The notes: generated by a model from the sequence alone, not told the origin. 64,000 bases of DNA from Bin127 sp965203505 (GCA_965203505.1 OZ241880.1:1054001-1118000), one strand, 5' to 3'; shown: positions 45,028 through 55,003, numbered from the stretch's first letter. Numbers and translations: made by a program.

Positions 45028-46221
45028 ATGCGCATCGCGGTGATCAGCGTTCACGGTTCCCCGAGCATCCAACCGGGCGGCACCGACGCCGGTGGCATGA
45101 ACGTCTACGTTGACGAGGTCTACGAGCGAATGGCTAGGCGCGGTCACGAAGTCATCGTTTACTCACGCGTTCATCCCGGCGCAATCTACGACAAACCGAC
45201 GTCCTACGATCTGGTCCACTTGCCAGTTGGCGATATTGGGATGCGTAAATCCGAACTAGCAACGATATTGCTGGAATTCGCAACGGCGGTCATTGAAGAT
45301 GCGGAGCCTCGCCAGCAAGAGTTCGATCTTTTGGCAACTCATTACTGGCTCTCAGGCGTCGTCGGTTGCGAACTCTCGCGCCAATGGTCAATCCCTCACG
45401 TAACCAGTTTTCATACCCTCGCAGCGATCAAGAAACGCGTTTGGCCCGATGAGGACGAGCCCGAAATCCGTTTCACCGAAGAACATCGTGTGGCCGGCGA
45501 TGCCGACAAGATAGTGGTTTGGACCGAAGGCGAAGCAGATTTTTTCGCCGCCGAGATGGGCGTAGCAACAGATAAGCTCGCAGTGGTCGCGCCCGGTGTG
45601 GACACCGATCTCTTTCATTACACCGCATCAATGTCTGAGAAACCGGAACCCAAACGAGTGCTATACGTGGGAAGGCTAGATGCACTGAAGGGCGTCGATC
45701 TGTTGATCGATGCGTTCAGTTGCCTGATCAAACGCGGCGTTGACGCGGAGCTACAGATCGTTGGCGGCGGATCGGCGGACGAGTTTAGGCGCGTACTGGG
45801 TCGGATCTCGGATCTGCGCTTGTCAGATCGAGTCAAGATGCCCGGTGTGTTGCCTCAATCTGAACTGGTAGATGTCTATTCCTCCGCAACCTGCATCGTC
45901 GCACCGTCGTTTCACGAAACATTCGGTCTCGCCGTTTTGGAGGCTGCGGCGTGCGGCACACCAGCGGTGGCCGCTGATGTAGACGGCTTGCGGTCGATTG
46001 TCGTCGACGGCGAAACAGGTTACCTTATCCAAGATCGTGACCCTGAACAGTACGCAGACAGGATCGCCGGGTTGATTGAAGACCACTCCTTGCGAAGCCG
46101 CATGTCAAACACTGCGCGAGCCCGCGCGGAAACCCTCAGCTGGGATTCAACGGTCTCGAACCTTTGTGAAGTTTACGAACGCGTATCTTCGCCGCACTTG
46201 ATCGGCGTTCCTCTGCGATAA
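45028..46221 (+). CDS. GT4-family glycosyltransferase, MshA-like
   Basis: 397 residues, GT-B fold. The N-terminus ISVHGSPSIQPGGTDAGGMN is close to MshA (inositol-phosphate N-acetylglucosaminyltransferase) and to sucrose-synthase-like GT4 enzymes. The nucleotide-sugar site is shown by RVLYVGRLDALKGVDLLIDA and the E-x7-E motif in HETFGLAVLEAAACGTPAVA. It may build a retaining sugar-phosphate or sucrose-type glycoside. Donor and acceptor cannot be told from sequence. Upstream lies a BioF2-type transferase, downstream a GH15 enzyme. Confidence 0.85.
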   Translation: MRIAVISVHGSPSIQPGGTDAGGMNVYVDEVYERMARRGHEVIVYSRVHPGAIYDKPTSYDLVHLPVGDIGMRKSELATILLEFATAVIEDAEPRQQEFDLLATHYWLSGVVGCELSRQWSIPHVTSFHTLAAIKKRVWPDEDEPEIRFTEEHRVAGDADKIVVWTEGEADFFAAEMGVATDKLAVVAPGVDTDLFHYTASMSEKPEPKRVLYVGRLDALKGVDLLIDAFSCLIKRGVDAELQIVGGGSADEFRRVLGRISDLRLSDRVKMPGVLPQSELVDVYSSATCIVAPSFHETFGLAVLEAAACGTPAVAADVDGLRSIVVDGETGYLIQDRDPEQYADRIAGLIEDHSLRSRMSNTARARAETLSWDSTVSNLCEVYERVSSPHLIGVPLR

Positions 46222-46268
46222 TTTTCGTCCAAATCAACACTTAGCCTCAACGGGTTTGGAGTGACATC

Positions 46269-48098
46269 GTGTATCTGCGTATCGAAGATCATGGGATCAT
46301 CGGTGATCTTTACACCGCCGCATTGGTCGGCATAGACGGCACGATCGATTGGTTCTGCGCGCCCCAATTCGATTCGCCGTCGATATTCGGGTCGATCTTG
46401 GACGAAGAAAATGGCGGGCATTTCTCGTTGCGTCCGACTTTTGACGATGTCAGATCGACGCAATACTACCTCCCCGAGACGAACGTCCTGGTGACGCACT
46501 TCACATCGGATGAAGGGGTAGCCCAGATCGTCGATTTCATGCCCGTCCGAACGCGATTCGCAGGCGATGCAGACCACGTCCTTATTCGTCGGATCACTGG
46601 TATCCGAGGCAACTTGCACATGAGCATCGACTGCTCGCCAAGTTTCAATTACGGTCGCGACGGTCACTTCGCGGTATACGTCGGCGACAACGTCCGCTTC
46701 ATATCACCAGACATCGCGCTCGAATACTGGAGCACGATTCAACCCGAAATCGTCGACAACGCCGTAAAGGTCGATTTCGAGATCCGTGAAGGACACACCG
46801 AATACGTCGTGATCGACGCCGTCGAGCATGTCGAGGAAGCGGACAAATTCGACGCTGAACGAATCGAATTGCTATTTGACGAAACCGTAAGCTATTGGCG
46901 CAATTGGATCAACAAGTGCACCTACACGGGACGTTGGCGAGAAATGGTCCACCGATCGGCGCTCGTCCTCAAGCTGCTGACATACGAACCCACAGGCGCG
47001 TTCGTGGCCGCTCCGACAACTAGCCTCCCCGAACATCTCGGCGGAGTCCGTAACTGGGACTACCGCTACACGTGGATTCGAGACGCTGCCTTCAGCGTTT
47101 ACGGTCTGTTACGGATCGGTCTGACTGAAGAAGCGGGCCGCTTCATGGACTGGCTGCAAGACCGGTGCGCAGAAAGCGAAGACGACGGCACGCTCAAGAT
47201 CATGTACGGCATCGACGGTAGCCACGATCTTGAAGAGCACACACTCGACCACTTGTCCGGCTACATGAATTCACAACCTGTACGTGTAGGGAACGGCGCA
47301 GCCGATCAATTGCAGCTGGACATCTACGGCGAACTGATGGACGCAGTCTACTTGTCCAACAAGTACCAAACCCCGATATCGTACGATTTCTGGTCCCATC
47401 TCCGAAAGATGATCAACTGGGTCTGCGACAACTGGCACAGGGCAGACGAAGGTATATGGGAGGTTCGTGGCGGACGCGCCCACTTCGTCTATTCAAAACT
47501 GATGTGCTGGGTTGCGATCGACCGGGCGATTCGCCTCGCCGCCAAACGCTCATTCCCAAGCGACACCGACAGATGGGTGAAGGAACGAGACGCGATCTAC
47601 GAGCAGATAATCGAAAACGGCTGGAGCGAGAATGCACAGGCGTTCACTCAAGCGTACGGACGAGACGCGCTCGACGCATCAAATTTAATCATGCCGATGG
47701 TCTTTTTCATGTCCCCCTCGGACCCCAGAATGCTGAAGACGCTCGACGCGATCCAAAGATCACCAGCGAACGGTGGTCTCGTCTACTCCAACCTGGTTTA
47801 TCGCTACAACCTCAACGAGACGGCTGACGGCTTAGAGGGCGAGGAAGGCACATTCAACATGTGCACCTTTTGGTTGGTTGAAGCTTTGACCCGCGCAGGA
47901 CGATCAGAACCGGCACGGTTGGAAGAGGCTCGCATGATGTTTGAGCACATGCTCGGTTACGCGAACCACTTGGGTCTCTATTCCGAAGAGATCGGTCCCA
48001 AAGGCGAGCACCTCGGCAACTTCCCGCAAGCGTTCACTCACCTAGCGCTCATTTCAGCCGCGTTCAATCTCGACCGGGCATTGGGGACGAGGGCCTAA
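46269..48098 (+). CDS. Glycoside hydrolase family 15 protein (glucoamylase/trehalase-like)
   Basis: 609 residues from a GTG with GGAG upstream. The trehalase-like N-terminal beta domain begins RIEDHGIIGDLYTAALVGID and GTIDWFCAPQFDSPSIFG. The (alpha/alpha)6 barrel shows NWDYRYTWIRDAAFSVYGL, the general acid region GIWEVRGGRAHFVYSKLMCW, and the base region LYSEEIGPKGEHLGNFPQAF. No signal peptide is present, so it acts in the cytoplasm on an alpha-glucan, trehalose or oligosaccharide. It is convergent with the GNAT gene that follows, overlapping it by 4 bases. Confidence 0.92.
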   Translation: MYLRIEDHGIIGDLYTAALVGIDGTIDWFCAPQFDSPSIFGSILDEENGGHFSLRPTFDDVRSTQYYLPETNVLVTHFTSDEGVAQIVDFMPVRTRFAGDADHVLIRRITGIRGNLHMSIDCSPSFNYGRDGHFAVYVGDNVRFISPDIALEYWSTIQPEIVDNAVKVDFEIREGHTEYVVIDAVEHVEEADKFDAERIELLFDETVSYWRNWINKCTYTGRWREMVHRSALVLKLLTYEPTGAFVAAPTTSLPEHLGGVRNWDYRYTWIRDAAFSVYGLLRIGLTEEAGRFMDWLQDRCAESEDDGTLKIMYGIDGSHDLEEHTLDHLSGYMNSQPVRVGNGAADQLQLDIYGELMDAVYLSNKYQTPISYDFWSHLRKMINWVCDNWHRADEGIWEVRGGRAHFVYSKLMCWVAIDRAIRLAAKRSFPSDTDRWVKERDAIYEQIIENGWSENAQAFTQAYGRDALDASNLIMPMVFFMSPSDPRMLKTLDAIQRSPANGGLVYSNLVYRYNLNETADGLEGEEGTFNMCTFWLVEALTRAGRSEPARLEEARMMFEHMLGYANHLGLYSEEIGPKGEHLGNFPQAFTHLALISAAFNLDRALGTRA

Positions 48099-49030
48099 TC
48101 TTTGAAGATTTCGAGTCCGAGATATTGCACTTGCGTGTAAGTCCGATAACCGACGGATTCGTAGATACGCCGAGCGGGTGGGTTTTGGGAATCGACATCC
48201 AAACTCAGTTCGGTTGCCCCGTTCGCTATCAACTGTTCGACGCCGGCGTTGAAAATGGTCCAACCCAGACCAGCACCGCGCAAATCGGGCGAGACTCCAA
48301 TCATCTCAATGCGTCCGTCGCCGTCCTTCAGCGTGATCCAGATATACGCATCGAGCGCTCCAGTCTTTCGGTTTTCTATGACGAGGATTGGAGCGAAGCC
48401 ATTTCTCTCGGCGTCGATCTCAGCACGACCGATAATCTCGTCGACCGTGTTGGGTGAAAAACCCCAGCTGTCAACGAAACACGCGTTGTGAAGGTTCGTC
48501 ACAGCCGTGGCTTCCGCGCCATCCAACATCTCCGCCTCTCGCAATGTCGAACCGGGGGGAACAGTCGAATGTCGCAGCGCGAGCATCCCAACGTCTACGC
48601 GCATCTTCAAAGCGGTGCGAACCAGCTCGAAACCAGTTGATTTCAGAATGTCGCTGATGATCGGGGGCTCATTTTCTCGGACGGCGACATGGATTTCGAA
48701 ACGGTCTAGATCGGCCAATTCTGTGGCACGCTGAATACCGCCAGACAGCAACTCCTTCAAGACATCCGGGCTTTGGTCAATACTCGCCAATCCCACCAGC
48801 ACACGGCCGATGTTGAGCTCTGGTTCCACCAGCGAGTACCCGACCACGGCACCATCGCGAAACGCCATCGACCATCTACCCAAGTCGGGGTCCAGCCGAG
48901 GGTTATCCAGTGTGGCAAGCAGCGAGACTGCATCTGAAGTGGGCCACTCTCGATGTCCGTGCGGACCGGCGGTTCGGAGGATTTCGAGCAAATCAGGTAC
49001 GTTTTTGCGAGTGATAATCCGGATCTGCAT
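48095..49030 (-). CDS. Double-GNAT acetyltransferase, MshD-like layout
   Basis: 311 residues from the ATG at 49030; longer forms run into the T-box leader region. Two GNAT folds are in tandem. The N-terminal one is diverged, while the C-terminal one is intact with IEMIGVSPDLRGAGLGWTIF (acetyl-CoA loop) and NPPARRIYESVGYRTY. Length and two-domain structure match mycothiol synthase MshD and similar enzymes, but the acceptor is unknown. It overlaps the end of the GH15 gene by 4 bases and is divergent from the ilv operon. Confidence 0.82.
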   Translation of the reverse strand: MQIRIITRKNVPDLLEILRTAGPHGHREWPTSDAVSLLATLDNPRLDPDLGRWSMAFRDGAVVGYSLVEPELNIGRVLVGLASIDQSPDVLKELLSGGIQRATELADLDRFEIHVAVRENEPPIISDILKSTGFELVRTALKMRVDVGMLALRHSTVPPGSTLREAEMLDGAEATAVTNLHNACFVDSWGFSPNTVDEIIGRAEIDAERNGFAPILVIENRKTGALDAYIWITLKDGDGRIEMIGVSPDLRGAGLGWTIFNAGVEQLIANGATELSLDVDSQNPPARRIYESVGYRTYTQVQYLGLEIFKD

Positions 49031-49085
49031 ATCTTTGTGAGTTGCTCGTTGGAGTGTTTTGCGGATTCCGTCGCGTGTGGCATAA

Positions 49086-49114
49086 TTGATATGCACACTA
49101 GCAAATGCTAATGC
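49086..49114 (+). promoter_or_regulatory. Candidate promoter of the ilv-leu operon
   Basis: TTGATA (49086-49091), a 17-base spacer and TAATGC (49109-49114) lie directly upstream of the T-box leader. The predicted transcript start is near 49121. Confidence 0.4.
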
Positions 49115-49120
49115 TACGAA

Positions 49121-49396
49121 CGGGAATAGTACCTCGGTCCCGATAGCAATAGAGAGCATCTGGCAGCTGAAAAAGATGCGCATCGTCCGTGGGAACTCGC
49201 CCGGGAGCTCGTGACCTGAACCTCCCAACTACCCTGAACTGGATAGCGGGATTCATAGGGTTACGCGGGTCGGCTTCGTTAAATGCCGTAAATCAAGCGG
49301 GTTGAGAATCACGCTAAGCGTCTGAAACTCAACCAATCAAGGTGGTACCGCGGGCAGATCCTCGTCCTTTCGAAATTTAGGACGAGGATTTTTATT
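49121..49396 (+). ncRNA. T-box riboswitch leader of the ilv-leu operon
   Basis: The T-box core AATCAAGGTGGTACCGCGG (49335-49353) is almost exactly the consensus, and a terminator follows it. Upstream, AGAGAGCATCTGGCAGCTGAAA (about 49152-49173) fits the AGAGAG and TGAAA elements of the Stem I region. A candidate specifier is the CTC (Leu) in GGGAACTCGCC at about 49192-49202, but the loop was not folded. Uncharged tRNA (probably tRNA-Leu) would pair with TGG in the T-box bulge and allow read-through into ilvB. Confidence 0.88.
49358..49396 (+). terminator. T-box-controlled terminator
   Basis: ATCCTCGTCCT (49358-49368) and AGGACGAGGAT (49379-49389) form an 11-bp stem with a 10-base loop, followed by TTTTATTT. 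The antiterminator containing the T-box core would compete with its 5' arm. Confidence 0.9.
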
Positions 49397-49450
49397 TGTG
49401 CGAAATCCGTGAAAACGAAAACATAGGTGCCGAAAGACGTAATACTCGAT

Positions 49451-51142
49451 ATGGGAAAGACACTGACAGGCGGCGACATAGTTTGCGAGGCGATGCTCAA
49501 CGAGGACGTCGATATCGTATTCGGGTTGCCGGGCGGAGCGATCCTGCCGCTTTACGGCGTTCTGAGTAGATATCCGCAACTGCGCCATGTGCTCGTCAGG
49601 CACGAGCAAGGCGCGGCGCACGCCGCTGACGGTTACGCACGCGCTTCCGGGAAAGTCGGCGTTGCGATCGCCACTTCAGGACCCGGTGCCACAAACCTGA
49701 TCACCGGCCTCGCCACTGCGATGATGGACTCCGTCCCCGTCGTTGCGATCACCGGTCAGGTCGGGCGCGCCGCAATCGGGACCGACGCGTTTCAGGAAAC
49801 AGACATCACTGGCGCGACGCTTCCCGTCACAAAACACAACTATCTGATCACGCGCGTCGAAGACATCGGACCCACGATCCACGAGGCCTTTCACATCGCC
49901 CGTACCGGACGACCTGGACCTGTATTGATCGACATCCCCAAAGACGTCATGCAGGAAGAGGGCACCTACGACTACGAGAGAGATCGAGAGATCAATCTCC
50001 CCGGTTACCGAATTCCTACGACGGCACCCGACGAACAAGTGGATGCCGCGGTCGAACTCATCAACGAAGCTGAACGCCCGGTGTTCCTCGCCGGACACGG
50101 CGTGATCATATCCCGCGCGTTCGATGAGTTACAAGAACTGGCCGAAAAAGCCCAAATCCCAGTTGTCACCACGCTTTTGGGCATTTCCGGCTTTCCAGAA
50201 GACCACCCGTTGCACGTCGGATTCCCCGGTATGCACGGAGAGGCATACGCCAGCCTCGCCCTCGACGATTCCGACCTCATCATCGCCGCGGGTAGCCGTT
50301 TCGATGACCGCATCGTCGGCGACGTAAGGGAATTTGCAACGAGGTCTAAGAAAATCCACATCGACATCGACCCGGCCGAGATCAACAAATCGGTTGTCGT
50401 CGACTCACACGTGATTGGCAACCTCAAGCACGTCTTGTCGCAGATGATCCCGAAAACGGAACGCAAATCGCGACCTGAATGGACGCACCACATCGAGCAA
50501 CTGAAAGCCGATCATCCGTCGCTGCACATTCCAGAGACGGGCAACCTTTCCGGTCAGCACGTCGTGCGGGGATTGTCGAACGTCACAAACGGCAACGCCT
50601 TGATCTGCACCGGCGTAGGTCAGCACCAAATGTGGGCAGCACAACACTACAAGTTCACGCAGCCAAACTCGTGGCTGTGCTCCGGTGGTCTCGGCACGAT
50701 GGGCTACGAAGTCCCATCGGCAATTGGTGCCCAATTCGCTTCGCCCGACGCACTCGTCTGGTCCATCTGCGGTGACGGTGGCTTCCAGATGACCATGATG
50801 GAATTGGCAACCGCAGTCGAGAACCGACTGCCAGTGAAATACGCCATCCTGAACAACAACCATCTCGGCATGATCACGCAATGGCAAGAGCTCTTCTACA
50901 TGGGCGATTACCAGGCCGAGTCATACACCGCCAACCCCGACTTTGTGAAGTTGGCGGATGCGTTCGGCATGAAGGGCATGAGGGTCGAAGAAATCGACGA
51001 CGTCGAATCGGCAATCGAAGAAGCCAACGCCCATCCTGGTCCGGTCATAGTCGACTTCGTCATCGAGAAAGTTGAACATGTCTACCCGATGATCCCCGCT
51101 GGTGGAAGCATCAAGGACTTGATGGAGGATACGAGAGTTTAA
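49451..51142 (+). CDS. ilvB: Acetolactate synthase large subunit
   Basis: 563 residues from the ATG at 49451; a GTG at 49427 would add 8 residues. It is a ThDP enzyme that condenses pyruvate with pyruvate or 2-oxobutyrate, the first common step of branched-chain amino-acid synthesis. Features: LPGGAILPLYGVL with HEQGAAHAADGYARASG (catalytic Glu), the central NAD-like domain, and the ThDP-Mg site GDGGFQMTMMELATAVENRL with NNNHLGMITQWQ. First gene of the T-box operon; ilvN follows after 1 base. Confidence 0.95.
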   Translation: MGKTLTGGDIVCEAMLNEDVDIVFGLPGGAILPLYGVLSRYPQLRHVLVRHEQGAAHAADGYARASGKVGVAIATSGPGATNLITGLATAMMDSVPVVAITGQVGRAAIGTDAFQETDITGATLPVTKHNYLITRVEDIGPTIHEAFHIARTGRPGPVLIDIPKDVMQEEGTYDYERDREINLPGYRIPTTAPDEQVDAAVELINEAERPVFLAGHGVIISRAFDELQELAEKAQIPVVTTLLGISGFPEDHPLHVGFPGMHGEAYASLALDDSDLIIAAGSRFDDRIVGDVREFATRSKKIHIDIDPAEINKSVVVDSHVIGNLKHVLSQMIPKTERKSRPEWTHHIEQLKADHPSLHIPETGNLSGQHVVRGLSNVTNGNALICTGVGQHQMWAAQHYKFTQPNSWLCSGGLGTMGYEVPSAIGAQFASPDALVWSICGDGGFQMTMMELATAVENRLPVKYAILNNNHLGMITQWQELFYMGDYQAESYTANPDFVKLADAFGMKGMRVEEIDDVESAIEEANAHPGPVIVDFVIEKVEHVYPMIPAGGSIKDLMEDTRV

Positions 51143-51143
51143 G

Positions 51144-51743
51144 ATGACCACGCAATCCAAGTTCGAAGCACGGACAGTTACCGCACTGGTAGAAGACCGC
51201 CCCGGCGTCCTAGCGAGAATCGCTGGACTTTGCCGCCGACGCGGACTCAACATCGCCAGCCTCGCGGTAGGCCGTTCCGAACAACCTGGTTTGTCGCGTC
51301 TGACATTCGTCCTTGAAGGCCCAGCATCAGTAGTTGATCAATGCGCCGCACAGTTGGAGCGTCTAGTCAATGTGATCGACGCGCGCGACATCACCAACAA
51401 AAACCACATCTGGCGTGAACTCGCGCTAGTAAAGGTTGCGACGACCACCGACACGCGAGTCGAGGTTCTAGAACTAAGCCGAGTCTTCCGCGCAAACATC
51501 ATCGACATCGGCATCGACAGCGTAACGCTGGAGTTAACCGGTGGACGCGAGAAGATCGACTCTTTAATCACATTGTTGGACCGATTCGGCATCAAGGAGG
51601 TGATGCGGACGGGCCGCGTTGCGGTCCTCCGCGGCACTCTCTTCGAAGGCGAAGAGGATGGTCAATTCCAAGCCAGCCGAAAATGGGCCAACGGTGTGCC
51701 CCACGAATACCACGTCACTCCCGGAGTTTCCGGAAGCGTTTAA
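51144..51743 (+). CDS. ilvN: Acetolactate synthase small (regulatory) subunit
   Basis: 199 residues. The N-terminal ACT domain (TVTALVEDRPGVLARIAGLC, then RRRGLNIASLAVG) binds valine for feedback control, and a second ACT-like domain follows (about 85-165). The final 30 residues (QASRKWANGVPHEYHVT onward) are an extra tail. It pairs with the large subunit encoded immediately upstream. Confidence 0.93.
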   Translation: MTTQSKFEARTVTALVEDRPGVLARIAGLCRRRGLNIASLAVGRSEQPGLSRLTFVLEGPASVVDQCAAQLERLVNVIDARDITNKNHIWRELALVKVATTTDTRVEVLELSRVFRANIIDIGIDSVTLELTGGREKIDSLITLLDRFGIKEVMRTGRVAVLRGTLFEGEEDGQFQASRKWANGVPHEYHVTPGVSGSV

Positions 51744-51799
51744 GGGTCCCCCAACGGTCAATCCCCACAACCCAACACCTAGGAAGGTCTACCAACCAA

Positions 51800-52798
51800 A
51801 TGCCGAAGCTCTACTACGATGCTGACATCGACGACTCGCCGCTGCGCGACAAAACCATCGCCGTCATTGGCTACGGTTCACAGGGCCACGCCCACGCGTT
51901 GAATCTTAAGGACAGCGGCTTCAACGTCGTCGTCGGACTCTACGAAGGAAGCAGCAGCCGTGAAAAAGCCGAGGCGGATGGCCTAGAGGTGCTAAACAAC
52001 GCCGAAGCCGCTAAACGCGCCGACCTCATCTCGTTCTGCCTACCAGACACGATCCAAGGCGGCGTTTACCGCGACGACGTCGAACCGCACCTCAAAGCCG
52101 GCAAGACACTCCTGTTCGCGCACGGCTTCACGATCTTCTACGAACAGATCAAGCCGCCGGAAAACGTTGACGTCGTGATGATCGCACCAAAGGCACCCGG
52201 TCACCGAGTCCGCGCCGTGTTCGAACGCGGCTTAGGGGTTCCGTGCCTGATCGCGATCGACCAAGACGCATCCGGCAACGCTAAAGAAAACGCCCTCGCC
52301 TACGGCAAAGGTGTCGGAGGCGGACGCGCCGGCATACTAGAGACCACGTTCAAGGAAGAGACGGAAACCGACCTCTTCGGCGAACAGGCAGTCCTTTGCG
52401 GCGGAGTGACCCAACTCATCAAGATCGGATACGAGGTCCTCACCGAAGCTGGATACCAACCCGAATCGGCCTATTTCGAGGTGCTCCACGAACTCAAACT
52501 GATCGTCGACCTGATCTACCAAGGCGGACTCGAGGGCATGCGCTACTCAGTAAGCGATACCGCCGAGTACGGCGACTACAGCCGCGGCCCCGAGATCATC
52601 GACGATTCGGTGAAAGAAAACATGCAACGGGTCCTCGAAGACATCCAATCCGGACGTTTTGCGCGCGAATGGATCGCCGAAAACGACGAGGGTTTGTACC
52701 GCTTCAACCAGATGAGAAAAGAAAATCTCGAACACCCGGTCGAAGCGGTTGGCAAGGAACTACGCGCCATGATGCCATGGCTCGAGTCGACCACCTAA
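51800..52798 (+). CDS. ilvC: Ketol-acid reductoisomerase
   Basis: 332 residues from the ATG at 51800, with AGGAAGG upstream; the frame upstream of it overlaps ilvN. Class I enzyme: Rossmann loop IAVIGYGSQGHAHALNLKDS, then APKAPGHRVRAVFERGLGVP, and the metal site DLFGEQAVLCGGVTQLIKIG with YEVLHELKLIVDLIYQGG. The loop after the GxGxxG strand reads VGLYEGSSSREKAEADG, so Ser residues suggest NADPH use. Step 2 of the Val/Ile pathway. Confidence 0.95.
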   Translation: MPKLYYDADIDDSPLRDKTIAVIGYGSQGHAHALNLKDSGFNVVVGLYEGSSSREKAEADGLEVLNNAEAAKRADLISFCLPDTIQGGVYRDDVEPHLKAGKTLLFAHGFTIFYEQIKPPENVDVVMIAPKAPGHRVRAVFERGLGVPCLIAIDQDASGNAKENALAYGKGVGGGRAGILETTFKEETETDLFGEQAVLCGGVTQLIKIGYEVLTEAGYQPESAYFEVLHELKLIVDLIYQGGLEGMRYSVSDTAEYGDYSRGPEIIDDSVKENMQRVLEDIQSGRFAREWIAENDEGLYRFNQMRKENLEHPVEAVGKELRAMMPWLESTT

Positions 52799-52868
52799 TC
52801 GCGACAGAACAACACTATCGCAACCGTTGCACATGTCCCTAAATTAGTCGGGACATAGGAGCGACACC

Positions 52869-54440
52869 ATGACAACACACACAAACAACAAACCAGACCA
52901 AGTAATCATATTCGACACGACCCTGCGCGACGGAGAGCAATCTGCTGGCGCAGGATTGACAGTCGGCGAAAAAGTCCGTATCGCCCACCAGCTTGCGAGG
53001 CTTAACGTCGACGTGATCGAAGCAGGATTCGCTGGCAGTTCACCCGGCGATTTCGAAGCGGTCAACCGCATCGCCAACGAAGTCGAAGGCCCAGTAATCT
53101 GCTCGCTGGCGCGAGCGGTGGACGTAGACATCGAGGCCGCGGCTCGCGCGCTCGAAGGAGCGGTCGATCCACGCATTCATACGTTCATTTCCTCCTCCGA
53201 CGTGCATCTCATGCATCAGATGCGCCGTGACCGCGAGACGATCATGAACATGGCCGTCGAAGCAGTTGAGAAAGCGAAAGGGTACGTCGACGATGTCGAG
53301 TTCTCGCCGATGGATGCTACGCGCACCCAGCCAGAGTACCTCTACGCGATGCTGGAAGCGGCCATCAACGCCGGCGCCACCACCGTCAACGTCCCTGACA
53401 CCGTCGGCTACTCCAACCCATTGGAGTTTGGAGCATTGATCAAAGGCGTGTTCGAAAACGTCTCAAACATCGACAAAGCCGTGGTCAGTGTCCACTGCCA
53501 CAACGATTTGGGCATGTCAGTCGCCAACTCGCTGGCGGCGATCGAAAACGGTGCCCGCCAAGTCGAAGGTTGCATCAACGGCCTCGGGGAACGCGCTGGC
53601 AATGCCGCGATTGAAGAAGTGATGATGGCATTGGTGACACGGCCCGATCACTACCGTGTATACACCGGCGTCAACATTCGCGAGATCAACCCGACAAGCC
53701 GGATGATCAGCAGCATCTTCGGATTTCCAGTCCAGTACAACAAGGCGATCGTCGGTCAAAACGCATTCAGGCATTCGTCCGGTATCCACCAAGACGGTTA
53801 CCTCAAAGAACGCACCACGTTCGAAATCATGCGCCCCGAGGACGTTGGATGGCGCGGCGAGACCCTCGTGCTGGGGAAACTGTCTGGTAGGGCAGGGTTG
53901 CGAGCCCGATTGAATGACCTTGGATATCAACTGACCGACGACGAGCTCAGCGATGTTTTCGTCGCGTTCAAGGACTTGGCAGACAACAAACGTGAAGTAA
54001 CCGACGCTGACCTAGAAGCGTTGATGCGAGAGCAGCACCGTTACGCCGACACCAATCGCAGATACAAACTCGGCAAAGTCCACGTAGTGTGCGGCAACGA
54101 TGAAATGCCCACAGCCGATGTCTCGATGACGACACCCGACGACGATGATCGCACCGCCTCCGCCGAGGGGACCGGCCCCGTCGACGCCGTATGCAAGGCG
54201 ATTGACTCCATCATCGACATGGATGTCGAATTGACCGAGTTTTCGGTTAGCTCAGTCACTGAGGGGATCGACGCCCTCGGCGAAGTCACGATCCGCATCG
54301 ACCACGAAGGTTCGACGTATTCGGGCCGCGGATCCGACACCGACATCGTCGTCGCGTCGGCGAAGGCATACGTAAACGCAATCAACCGCGCCCTAATGAT
54401 CGGCGAACTCGAAGGCGAACCGATAACGGCGACCGTCTGA
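52869..54440 (+). CDS. leuA: 2-isopropylmalate synthase
   Basis: 523 residues with TAGGAG before the ATG. The catalytic barrel begins FDTTLRDGEQSAGAGL. The metal-binding HCHNDLGMSVANSLAAIENG, GLGERAGNAAIEEV and HSSGIHQDGYLK are all present. The C-terminal LeuA regulatory domain (about 395-520), which senses leucine, carries a small Asp/Glu insert (TPDDDDRTASAEG). It commits 2-oxoisovalerate to leucine. Confidence 0.95.
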   Translation: MTTHTNNKPDQVIIFDTTLRDGEQSAGAGLTVGEKVRIAHQLARLNVDVIEAGFAGSSPGDFEAVNRIANEVEGPVICSLARAVDVDIEAAARALEGAVDPRIHTFISSSDVHLMHQMRRDRETIMNMAVEAVEKAKGYVDDVEFSPMDATRTQPEYLYAMLEAAINAGATTVNVPDTVGYSNPLEFGALIKGVFENVSNIDKAVVSVHCHNDLGMSVANSLAAIENGARQVEGCINGLGERAGNAAIEEVMMALVTRPDHYRVYTGVNIREINPTSRMISSIFGFPVQYNKAIVGQNAFRHSSGIHQDGYLKERTTFEIMRPEDVGWRGETLVLGKLSGRAGLRARLNDLGYQLTDDELSDVFVAFKDLADNKREVTDADLEALMREQHRYADTNRRYKLGKVHVVCGNDEMPTADVSMTTPDDDDRTASAEGTGPVDAVCKAIDSIIDMDVELTEFSVSSVTEGIDALGEVTIRIDHEGSTYSGRGSDTDIVVASAKAYVNAINRALMIGELEGEPITATV

Positions 54441-54489
54441 TGGCCAATCGCACGCTCCGCTTCACTAGCACTGAGGACCGAAACCCCGC

Positions 54490-54945
54490 ATGATTCTTCT
54501 GGGAAGAAGATCTGCTACCAGCGAGAGGGAGACACGATATAGGCGAACCAATCGCAAGACCTATGTCGTCGAGATACTGCTCGTCTTTGCGGTTGCCCTG
54601 TTGGCCGAATTTGTATTCGACCGACTGGGATTGACCGGCCCTTGGGTCGATCTTGTTCTCACCGCATTGTTGTTATTCTTAGTCGGTCGAGCGTTCGCCG
54701 GCCGTACCCACGATATCGGTAGAACCGACAACTGGACTCTGATACCGATCGTCATCTTCTCAGCAGGATGGCTCGTGCCAGTGTTCTGGGATGGAGCACC
54801 GCCGTGGGTCGAAGTCACCGGACGCTTGATTTGGGTGTTGGCGCTGATCACACCCGTTCTGTTCAAAGGAGACGAAGGCGAAAACCAGTTCGGTTCCCCG
54901 CCAGAAAACGCAATTGAGTGGAAGGTCATAGCAAACGTTGGTTGA
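54490..54945 (+). CDS. Small membrane protein, possibly DUF805-related
   Basis: 151 residues. A basic N-terminus is followed by four membrane helices (about 26-42, 52-70, 82-99 and 108-124). The end FKGDEGENQFGSPP resembles the terminal PGtxGxNxYGxdP motif of DUF805, which is the only family hint. It is embedded between leuA and leuC in the same orientation with short gaps, so it must be co-transcribed with the leucine genes although no link to the pathway is known. Confidence 0.6.
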   Translation: MILLGRRSATSERETRYRRTNRKTYVVEILLVFAVALLAEFVFDRLGLTGPWVDLVLTALLLFLVGRAFAGRTHDIGRTDNWTLIPIVIFSAGWLVPVFWDGAPPWVEVTGRLIWVLALITPVLFKGDEGENQFGSPPENAIEWKVIANVG

Positions 54946-55003
54946 CGCCCGGCACTGCCGGGCCGTGAGCCCAGCGAAACCAAATGACGCAAAGGTTTTG
55001 AAT

